Positions 11,487-20,240 of a stretch of DNA of 64,000 nucleotides are shown piece by piece. The notes below the pieces were generated by a model. The model did not search any database, had not been told where the DNA came from, and saw nothing but the letters and a program-made list of their open reading frames with translations. The stretch comes from Amblyornis subalaris (taxonomy: Eukaryota > Chordata > Aves > Passeriformes > Ptilonorhynchidae), in NCBI GenBank assembly GCA_018881555.1, contig JACAXG010000012.1:8288980-8352979 (forward strand), read 5' to 3'. Each line of letters starts with the position of its first letter. The stretch's first letter is position 1. Both the position numbers and the translations under genes were made by a program.

Positions 11487-12175
11487 TTTTACAATATGCT
11501 CTGCCTGCTAGATTGATTTTGCAACGTAGCCAATTCCGTTGCAGAATGAGATATCATCAGTATCGGCTTGGCCTTTTGGCATGTAAATTCTGTCTTTGCA
11601 AGCAGGCAGACGTTGGGGTTGAGGGGCAGAGCGAGGGGGCCCAATTCTTCCCATAGGCAAGAAGACCCCGGTACATCGTTCACGCCTCCCTCGGCAGCGT
11701 TAATTTGCATTTCTAAAGCTCCTTCCTGGTTGCTTGGGACCGTGCCTTAGCCACCGGAGAACTCACACGTGGCTCTCCCCAAAGCCGCTTCCCCCCCCCC
11801 CCCTTTTTTTCGAACTGTTTACCAGTTAAAGGGTCACCTTTAAATTTCTCGTTTTGCAAAATGCAACCTAAAGGTGAACTTCGTAAAAAGCCATACCAAA
11901 ATTTTGCAATCACTGACAGCCACGCACACAAAACCCAAAGCAATACTTGATAGCACGCACTAAAACCAAAGACACTCAAATTTACGTTTCAACACTCCTT
12001 CAGCAAACAAGCTTTTATATAACAGGTGTCCCCCTTTTAATTTTTACATGCCGGCAAGACTCACCACACACAACCTAATCTTATACATACACGTACCCAC
12101 ACACTCTTAAGAAACAAACTCACAGTATACCCTGAAACACTTAAACTTGCAATTATTTTCTTTCTTTACCTATAG

Positions 12176-12534
12176 TTGAGACTTGAACTCAAAGCTTCCA
12201 CAAAACAGCACAAGGGACTGAATCCCATTAGATAGCACAGAGATGACTGGAACCCCTCGAGGCAGCAAGTGCCATACTCAATGCAGGACTTAAAACCTGC
12301 TATTCCAAAGGCACAGGGGGGACAGAACCCCACAAGACCACAGCTGCAAACTTCACTGCAGGACTCAAACTTGCTATTTCTGGTTTTCCACAACAAACCA
12401 CGCAAAAGGCACAGGAGGACTTGAACGTCACAAGACTTCAGCTGCAAAACTCACTGCAGGACTCAAACCTGCTATAGACTACTGCGACCCCTTGGGGACT
12501 TAAACCCTACATATGGAGAGGACTCGAACCTCTC
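12176..12534 (-). repeat. Array of about ten tRNA T-arm-like hairpins in the ERV leader
   Basis: Read on the minus strand (the ERV sense), sequences close to the tRNA B-box/T-loop consensus GGTTCRANTCC recur about every 38 bp. Centres are near 12184, 12220, 12249, 12291, 12325, 12366, 12422, 12464, 12501 and 12525. Several form a true T-arm shape, with a five- or six-base-pair stem and a seven-base loop. The best are 12516-12534 (stem GAGAGG/CCTCTC, loop TTCGAGT), 12456-12472 (GCAGG/CCTGC, loop TTTGAGT), 12358-12374, and 12176-12192 (loop TTCAAGT). Others have shorter stems or loops of 5, 6 or 8. A weaker member lies outside, at 12669-12677. The spacing is too short for complete tRNAs. In one frame (12447-12166) the same repeats would encode a recurring Gly/Lys-Phe-x-Ser-type peptide, so a degenerate coding repeat is an alternative. 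I know of no named family with this array. Confidence 0.7.
12236..12477 (-). repeat. Three degenerate tandem units of about 70-100 bp
   Basis: On the plus strand each unit starts GCACAGRGR, continues through a GAACCCC-like core, and ends TGCAGGACTYAAACYTGCTAT. Units begin at about 12235, 12311 and 12409. They differ by indels: the middle unit carries an extra stretch of about 30 bp after GCTAT. Each unit holds two of the T-arm-like hairpins, so part of the hairpin array arose by tandem duplication. Confidence 0.65.
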
Positions 12535-12804
12535 AATTGGCACAGAAAAACTGTTTCTACAACAATAATCTTGTTTTAGCTTCTGCAAGCAAAACCAAAC
12601 TGTTGTGTACACCAAAGACTTTAGAATTTACCATGCAATTGCATTTTATACTTTTAACCAGGTGCCGAGACTTAAACCTGCTTTTGTCACTTATATAACT
12701 TTGCACATGTATTTAATAGAGGATAGTCAATTATACCATCAATATTATATTTCCCCCAAAGTAATGCCTTAAAAAAAACCCAAACACAGGGATTTGGCTT
12801 TGAA

Positions 12805-12811
12805 CTCACCG
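12805..12811 (-). other. Candidate splice donor in the ERV leader
   Basis: On the minus strand CCG|GTGAGT lies about 115 bases downstream of the 5' LTR. This is a usual place for a retroviral major splice donor. The match is good but short. Confidence 0.35.
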
Positions 12812-12904
12812 GACTCAGGGAACACGAGATCTCCCTGGTTGATATTTTCCATGTGCACATGGAGCTCCTCAAGATCCCAGAATTCATAGAGCATCAAAAG
12901 CACT

Positions 12905-12922
12905 GTCCCTTTGTGGTTGCCA
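12905..12922 (-). other. Degenerate primer-binding site, lysine-tRNA-like
   Basis: Four bases after the 5' LTR, the minus strand reads TGGC..CC..A.AGGGAC. This agrees at 13 of 18 positions with the primer-binding site used for lysine tRNA-3. The position and the leading TGG fit; five mismatches make the tRNA assignment tentative. Confidence 0.4.
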
Positions 12923-12926
12923 AAAC

Positions 12927-13504
12927 TGTTACCAAAACTGAGGGAAAAACCGAAACTCTGCAACAACATCTTTTAGAGTTCGAGAGTTAAGGCATTACTT
13001 TATTCTGGCCAGGNTGTGCAATAGAAATCATTTCATCCACACATTGCCCGGGTTGTGCAGGGAAAATCATTCCATCACACGACTCTTTACCTGATGTTTC
13101 CCATATTTATACATACAAAACCCAAGAAATTTTAGTTCATTGGTCTTAAATTACACAATTCTTAGTATTCAGTCTCCTATCGGTTATCGATCCCTTCACC
13201 TTCAATGCTAATTTGGTTCTCATTCTTCAGTTCTCTTATCAGTCTTCGCCAGACCAGGTGTCTCTGACCACGCCAGGGCGGGTAATCCTTGAGGTCGATT
13301 TTTGTAGATGTTGGTAAATGTTTGTTAACAATCTCCTATGTATCTTCTGGTTACTTCCAACCTGTGTGGATGCTAAACTCACCAGGCCTCTCCTGGTGAA
13401 ACAGAATCCTTTGAAGAGAAACTTCAATTCCCCTCCCTAGGGCAAAGGTGAACAAACCTGACTAAAGTTACAAAAAAATTTTAAAAGTTGTATTATTTCT
13501 AACA
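12927..13504 (-). repeat. 5' LTR of the ERV
   Basis: This 578-bp partner of the LTR at 8886-9463 has the same TGTTA/TAACA ends, a TATAAATA box at 13104-13111 and AATAAA at 12999-13004 on the minus strand. It would promote transcription toward lower coordinates, that is, toward FZD5 and in the same direction as FZD5. One N is present. Confidence 0.92.
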
Positions 13505-16500
13505 GAGGTGCCCAGATGAATTAAAGGCTGTGGCTGGGGACAAGAATTCAGATTTAAATCACTTGAATGCTTTTCACCATGCCTTATTGAAATTCCCTTA
13601 AAAATCCTAGCTTACATCAATACAATTTGGTTTTATATACACCTGTGCAATTACATACCTTAACATATTGCAGGAAAACAAAGCCATGCCAAACTGTAGT
13701 CATAGCCAAAAAATTAGATGGAACTAGAAAACTTCTGAGTCAATTAATCAAAAACTTGATTTCTAACAGTGACACAGACTTTAGCAACACCTGACACAAG
13801 TGCTGCAGTTTGTAAAATGCCACCTGAAGTTCAAGTAAGACCAAAGTAAAATCAGGAAGAGTAGCTGCGTTTAAAACTAATCTTGGCAGACTCATTACTT
13901 AACAACACTTGTACATATAAGTGCATATAAAATGTGTGTAATAAGTTTTCTTTGGTCTCCTCAAGCACTAAGACCCCTTTCTCTGAGCCACGATTGGAAT
14001 ACTGAAGGGATATTCCTGTCCTGAGGTGCCACTACCACAGAATGCAGAGGCAGGATCAGGTCCCCGGCCCAAAGGTGCAGGAGGGCTGGAGGGGAGGACG
14101 GGTCTCTGCCAGGCCACAGCCATGGCTGATCTTCAAATCTCTTGCTGTGATTCACACAATGCTGAGATAAGGAGGAGGCAGTGAAGTTCCTTACATTTTA
14201 TTTTCTTGGAGGCTGTAGTGCAGCCTGAAACATCTGAAACTTTTCAGATATGCAGTTTTTGAAACACATCACGTTATGCTTTTTTCTTTTCTTTTCCTTT
14301 TTTTCTCATGGTCCCTTGAAAAGAAAACAGTCCCCATAGTCAAGTTGACATGATAAATTAGTATGTCTCTGGCAAAGCCCCCACTCTTCATTGGGCAAAT
14401 ACTTATTTATGGACTTTCAAATTGTGGCTTATGTAACAACAGGGTGAGTGACTTTCAAAAAACCTCTGCCATGTATTGACCTGATAGAGCCTAATGGGTC
14501 CTTCAGAGCAATTAGGATTTATTGTGTTAGCATCTATTGTGTATAGAGACCATTTTAAAAACATGTGTTATTTACCCAGAAAGCAGTAATGACTGTTTAA
14601 ATACAGTGAGATTGTTTCTTAAACTCTTGCTGCTCTATATGTTGCAAAGGAGTTACTCCAAGTATTTTTCAGAGTTAAATACTTCGCTCCACTGGGATTT
14701 CCAAGCAGGGTTATTGTATGGCACATATATTTGTATGCTTGTAGCTGTAAGTGAACTGAGCTCTCAGGAAAGCTGCAAAATGAGCAGCCTTGAAACATGG
14801 AATCTGAGGGGGTTTTTTCTCAATCAAGGGGCCAGTGCTTGCCACTTTAGTGGTCTGAGCAGCTCAGGCCTTTTCCTAGCTGAGAGAGCAGGGCATTTCC
14901 CACGAACCACACGAGTTTTGCCCTGTCTGATCTGAAAGTCCAGCAAAAGTGACCTTAAGAGTTGTGAAGCTGTGGTTTGCACCATGGCACATCTAACCCT
15001 CTACGTGCACATGACTTGGGACTATCACCACTTCCCAGTAACCTACTGGGGGCCAGCATGCAAAAACACAAGTGTTGGCTTCTGAAGACTATTGCAGGTG
15101 AGAAGCCTAACCCCTGGCAGGCTCCTTGGATGGCATGAAGGAGCACAGCTTTGCAGCCCAGCAAAGATCAGCACTAGCTTACTCCAGCTCTGACCAACCA
15201 CACCAGTAAAACAAACCCCCAACACATACATGGGAGCCATCAAGTGCCTCTATGAAATAATAATATAGACTACTTACTGCTTGATTTATCTTCAGACCAA
15301 TGCTGTTTTGATCAATGCTATTTCAAAAATAGGTATTTCCTTTTCTGCCCTTTTCCCGCCCTCTCCTTTGCTGTGGGAGATCTTCAGAGCGAAACTGCTC
15401 AAAGCAGTTCTGCTTTGGCAAAATGCTTTCCCTGCCCTGCTTCAGGTCACAACCTTTGGAAACTTGTTTCACACCAAAATTAAAACATTATCTGTTACAG
15501 TCGCAGAGACAGAAGTACTAAGTACTTTTCTATTCTAGCGAAAAGAGGGACAGGTTAGAGGAACCTCTGGCTGAAAAATTTGTGGCAAGTATTTCGGAGT
15601 TAAATGCAAGTTTATAATGGCCAATCCTCTGGAGAACAGTCAGGCAGCCTGGACTGAAGCTAGCTGTAACTTGCAACTTCTGTTTTGTGGAAAATTCCAA
15701 CATTAAAAAACAACGTAAAATACACCAGTTTGTTCCAAACAGGGCAAGCTGCCGATACTTCTGAGAAATCCTGCAGCATCAGAAAAAGCTAGATGGTTTC
15801 CTGTCACAACATGGAGAAGTCCTAGAAGCCCCTTGCCCAGGAAGGCCTTGTGAGCACAGGATTGGGGAGGACCTGGAGTGACGGATCTTGCTGGGAAACC
15901 AGACAGTCTTCATGCAGGAATCTGTCTGGTGAGCATTTGTGTCTTAGGTCCTGCCTGACTTTCAGAGAAAGTTGGTCAGTCAAAACAGAAATGTTTCCAA
16001 GAAACTTTCAGTCTCCACTGAACTGACACTTCACAAAGAAACTGCTCTCTGTATGAATATCTGTGGTTATGGGTGGTCTCTCCTGGCCTTAAAATTCTAT
16101 GAATTGGTGCAAAACATATGATAACAACTGTTCCTGTTAAAAGCAACTTCAGTCTGTGTTCAGAATAGTTCAAGTTCAGTCTGGCTTTTCCTGAAAATAC
16201 AAGAGTTTCATATAATCAAAATAGGTTTCAAACACATAAGCCAGTTTGACTGCATTTCTTCACTAACCTCTCAAGATGCTGTGATCAAGATTTTCCAGAT
16301 GCCGTGATTCTGGACTCTCTTGAGGCAACCTGAAGGGGTCTTTATTTCCAGAAATTGGACTCCTTTACAATACGCCACATTGCTCAGTCAAGATCAGAAG
16401 CAATCAAAAATCACGCATTTGAAAGCTTTATTCTGTATGTGTACTTATCTATATTAACCTAGAAGTAGAACGTTCATATACAATACACACATGCTGTGTT

Positions 16501-16941
16501 GTCATGTTTCCATGAACCAGAGACCTCCTGAAACAATGTCCTCTACCTGACCTTTAGGCATTCTTGCTAAGATCAGGCACTTCAGATTTTCCCTATCTGC
16601 TTTTGACATCCTTGAAATGCTTGACACAGAGCTACAGGAATATTTGGAACTAAGATGTAGTGAGTCATGTCACTCACATCACACAAATGAAACTGTTGAA
16701 ATACAGATTTAAATCCCTGCATAATCAATATTTATTGGACACAATAAAAAGAGCCAGAAACAAATGAAAAGGCAATTAACTCTAGCTGGAACTATACACA
16801 TTTTGATTACTTCCTTCTGCAACTCATTCATGGGATAATGTAATACACAGGTCAAAGTGATTTTGGAAAGGATGTTGCAAGTAACCTTCACATTCAGGTA
16901 TCAGTCAGATGTGAAGGATTAACACGTGCAAGTGACCCTTA
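13505..16941. other. Intergenic stretch
   Basis: No gene was found. A pyrimidine-rich run lies at about 14278-14308. A likely CR1 relic lies at about 16072-16105. The segment at about 14380-14530 is AT-rich with several CAATTA/TTATTG cores and could be regulatory, but I have no firm evidence. Confidence 0.5.
16072..16105 (+). mobile_element. Short CR1 3'-end relic
   Basis: The stretch TCCTGGCCTTAAAATTCTATGAAT resembles the end of a CR1 LINE in plus orientation, where a CTTCTGGCCTTAAA-type segment leads to an ATTCTATGA tail. It is only about 34 bp long, so the call is weak. Confidence 0.35.
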
Positions 16942-17902
16942 TGTGCTCTAGTGGAACGGAAACAGGGAGCAGCGTCTGCAGCAGGAGCCAGCACGGCCTT
17001 TTTCCAGCTCAAGGCTGAGTGGTTGATTTCCCAGCTCTCTGTGGCCATAAGGGCGAGGACTACTACTAACAGAATTGGAGCACATCAAGAGATTTGCTGG
17101 GCAAAAGAAGGAATCCATTCTCTAATCCTGTACCTCACTGCCATGTGCAGCAACAACAAGCAAACTATGACGTTACCCTGCTTGGGATATGTCCTGGTGA
17201 TGCAAGAAAGTGCTTCAAAATATTCCACAAGTGCTAGCATAGCATTGCCAAAAATATTGATGACAAGGTTGTGCAGTCCTCTTACAGGCTTTTTTTTTTA
17301 CCAAAATGATACAATCAAACTGATTTTCTATAAGCAACAAGTTGACAAAAAAAGGTAGGACAACTGCTGCAAAGATGGGGCTCACATAGGCCAACAACTT
17401 CCTTATGGCATGAAAATGCTGAAGTAGCTTGGTTCAGCTTTTTGCTCAGAAAAGTCTGTCCCGCTGCAGGAGAATTCATGCTGTATATGTATTTCTCTTA
17501 TGCTGGTGAAATAACTGTCCCACTATTTGGGACAAAGGAGCAGCTGAGTCCTTTTCCATATCTCCCACAGATTGGCACTGCCAGACCCCCAGCCAGTACA
17601 CCACCATGACACAGACATGATTCTGTTGGATGCACTCAGAGAAATCCCTGTGCAAGCTTCCACCTGTGCCAGGTGCTGAATATACTGCAGTTCAAACTGT
17701 TCTTGGGCTCAGCAGAGAGGGAATACAAAAAATGGGAGAAAGGACAGGTGATTCTCCTTGTTTTTGCAGACAAAAAAGTTCTGTGATTTGCCTTTATGGC
17801 CAGAGAGAGCTGGGAAATCAACCCCTCAGTCATAAGCTGGAAAAACACCATTCTGGCTCCTGCTGCAGATGCTGCTCCCCGTCTCTGTCTCACTAGAGCA
17901 CA
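16942..17902. mobile_element. Unclassified 961-bp element with long inverted ends
   Basis: The left end (16942 to about 17060) and the reverse complement of the right end (about 17786 to 17902) match at roughly 80% over about 115 bp, both starting TGTGCTCTAGTG. Weaker, gapped similarity continues to about 17120 and back to about 17750. The match stops sharply at both outer edges. This architecture suits a non-autonomous DNA transposon with long terminal inverted repeats. Two fragments of one dispersed repeat inserted head-to-head would look similar. No target-site duplication is obvious and the interior encodes nothing I recognise. Confidence 0.55.
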
Positions 17903-20004
17903 CGAGACTGACAACCTCTAGCACTCTGCTGTGGGGAGGCAAGGCTGCACCTCCCTTCAGCCAGGGCCAGACTCATTGTCCTGAAGACAAAATCCTCTTC
18001 CTGGTAGACAGGCAGTCAGGAGGGAAACAAGGCAGATTGCATACCTGGGCCAGCCAGGCTGCATCCGGACAGGACTAAACATCCCTATTTGGGGGAGGAA
18101 AGGATAGAGCAAGGTGAGAACACAGTGTAATCCCTTCAGCTGAAACTCTGCCAGGGATGTTGCTAATTAGCAGAGAGAGGATGTACTGTGGCTGCTGAGA
18201 GACAGACACGTTCTGTGTTGCGAGACAGTGCCTTCAACCAGTTCTGTGAGACACATATACTGTGAGCTCCCTGATTGTGTTTGTATAGTGGGAGCCATCC
18301 CAGCAGCACCAGCTGAGCCCTTGATGCCCGCTGTGCTGCCTCACATGAAACCTGTGATGGGATTCCAGACACACAAAAAGTCTTGGTTCTGAATCTTATT
18401 TTCGCTGGTCTAACACAAACAAACCTGTTTTGTATAGACACACAGAGTGGCTCTGACTTCCAGGTCATGGAAAAAGACTGGTACTTGAGCAGCATCTGCA
18501 TTTCCTAAGTTTGCACAGCTATCTAGGAGATAGGAGAGTGTTGTACTTGTAGCTAACAGAGGAAACAAGGAGGTATTTTCAGCCTCTACCAGAAGCAAGA
18601 TAGTAGTCCAGAACTGTGTGTGTATCTCACACACTGCAGTTTGGAAACATTTCCAGCTGAGACTACTACATTTGGTCAGTTGGTGTCTGCTCTAACCACA
18701 GTGTCTAACCACTGAGCTTAATCTGCAAAAGCCCCAGTTTAAATTTGTGGGATTGTGTGTGGTTGTGCTTGAGAGGAGCACCTGTTTCAGCAGCCCTGTA
18801 TTCAAGGATAGTTGAAACACACATCCGTTAGCTGAGAAGAGCCAAAAAACTAACCCCCAGACCCCACAGCTTTCTTTCATAGGTTTTATTTAGATTCCCT
18901 GACAACTTAAAAAGAATTATTCTTAATTTTGTGCCTCTGTGTACTTACCATTTGGGCTAAAATGCCTTGAATTTCTCCTCAATACTTAAGCACGTTTAGG
19001 TAAGGTCAAACTTGCTTTATGGCTCTTTTAGTGTGGCATTTTACCGAGACAACAGCTAACTCTGTTGGACACATAGGCTCCCTACAGTACAAGAAGTTCA
19101 GGAAATGAGCTGAGACTGATAAGAGCAACAACCTGATCTCTACAGAAGCACGGATTAAACATATTCACCTGCACACTAATGCAGCTACCTAAGACAATCC
19201 CAAGGTGTGCTAGGCCAAAATGCGCTTTAAGAACTTCTGTATGTACCAACGAAGGCATTAGTGTGCCTGAGAGCTGGCACAGATATGAGGGGAGAGAGGT
19301 GGAGGCAAGTGTTGTTTGCACTGTGCAGACTTTCGTGGGGAAGGATGAGNAAAGTTTGGTCTTCAGCCTGAGCAGATTCCTCACCTTTACTAAGCTGACC
19401 AAGGTGTTATCAGGCCTTTCCCTAAATAGATCATAAAAACCTGTGCAGGTGATTATTTTATGAGCAAAGGGGGAAACAACAGAAGCAGAACAACAGCAGT
19501 GACCTCCAAGTCTCTGCTGGGAGACGAGGGACAGGCCACAGACAAACACAGCTCAGCCTCAAGGTGTGTCGTGCCAGGCTGCAAAAAGGGACAGGGCTGC
19601 CTTAAAGGTCCTTGACACGGGCACGGTGCTGACTCTGAAACCATACCCCTGCCCTGGCTGCAAAGTATCTCCTGTAATCGGCTACGACCTTTAGAGAATG
19701 AAATCCAATTTACCTGCCACAAAGAAGAGCAGGGTGAGGCCTCCCTAGAGCCGGTGGGTAAAGGAGGGCTGCCAGTTCCCACCCCCGAGCTGTTCCCCTC
19801 CCAGCCAGACCGGAGGGAAGGGGGAAGGGGCAGCCATGGCAGTAAGTGCAGGAACAATTCACTGGAGAGCCACGGTGCTCTTTGCAGTTTGCCCACTAAT
19901 TACTATTAAGCCCTGGTTCCTTTTTGTGTTCCAAGGGGCGTCTTCAATGTGGCACTGCTTCTTGGGCCTTTCATGCGGCTGGGCTAACTCCTGAATAGCG
20001 GGCT

Positions 20005-20005
<1 letters not shown>
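17903..20005. other. Intergenic stretch
   Basis: No coding exon or named repeat was recognised. Open frames are short and overlap on both strands. Confidence 0.5.

Positions 20006-20036
<31 letters not shown>
20006..20036. repeat. Homopolymer run of 31 C
   Basis: Thirty-one consecutive C residues are followed by GCTGCC. On the minus strand this is a 31-G run able to form G-quadruplexes. The true length may differ, since such runs are prone to assembly and sequencing error. Confidence 0.9.
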
Positions 20037-20037
<1 letters not shown>

Positions 20038-20109
20038 CTGCCTCTCCCTTTTTCTTTCCCCCTTTTGCTTTTCTGATAGTATTTTCTGTCCATGTTGTGT
20101 AAGGCCCTA

Positions 20110-20240
20110 AATGAATCTTGACTGCCCCTACAGCCGACTGGAGACGCACAAAAGCGGCCCATTCCAGTGGCCACAGCGCCATTGTGTGCCCTAACAATGC
20201 ACTAATTGGCGGTGACAATTGTGCGGCTGGGGAAGAAGAG
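20110..20240. promoter_or_regulatory. Candidate enhancer with clustered SOX and homeodomain motifs
   Basis: Within about 45 bp lie CCATTGTG (20179-20186), AACAATGC (20193-20200), CTAATTGG (20202-20209) and GACAATTGTG (20214-20223). These are three SOX-like cores around one homeodomain-like core. The surrounding sequence is unique-looking and more GC-rich than its neighbourhood. It is about 15 kb upstream of FZD5. The motif reading is direct; the enhancer role is inference. Confidence 0.3.

Larger units (their letters stand above)
8886..13504 (-). mobile_element. Non-coding endogenous retrovirus with paired LTRs
   Basis: Two 578-bp direct repeats (8886-9463 and 12927-13504) enclose 3463 bp. 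The order of signals gives the orientation as minus: CCAAT motifs, then a TATAAATA box, then AATAAA inside each LTR, and a polypurine tract abutting the left LTR, which is therefore the 3' LTR. Both LTRs begin TGTTA and end TAACA. They differ at about ten positions with no length change, which suggests a fairly recent insertion. The interior has no gag, pol or env reading frame; sense-strand frames are under about 100 residues. It is therefore a non-autonomous element moved by proteins supplied in trans, or a heavily rearranged one. The class is uncertain; the primer site hints at a lysine-tRNA (ERVK-like) user. It lies about 3.7 kb upstream of the FZD5 start codon. Confidence 0.9.

Noticed and set aside
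11135..11656. 173-residue plus-strand frame inside the ERV
   Set aside because: It is antisense to the ERV and shows no retroviral or other domain.
12176..12534. Cluster of complete tRNA genes or a nuclear mitochondrial insertion
   Set aside because: Only T-arm-like parts are present. Spacing averages about 38 bp, and no matching acceptor, D-arm or anticodon arms could be found around them.
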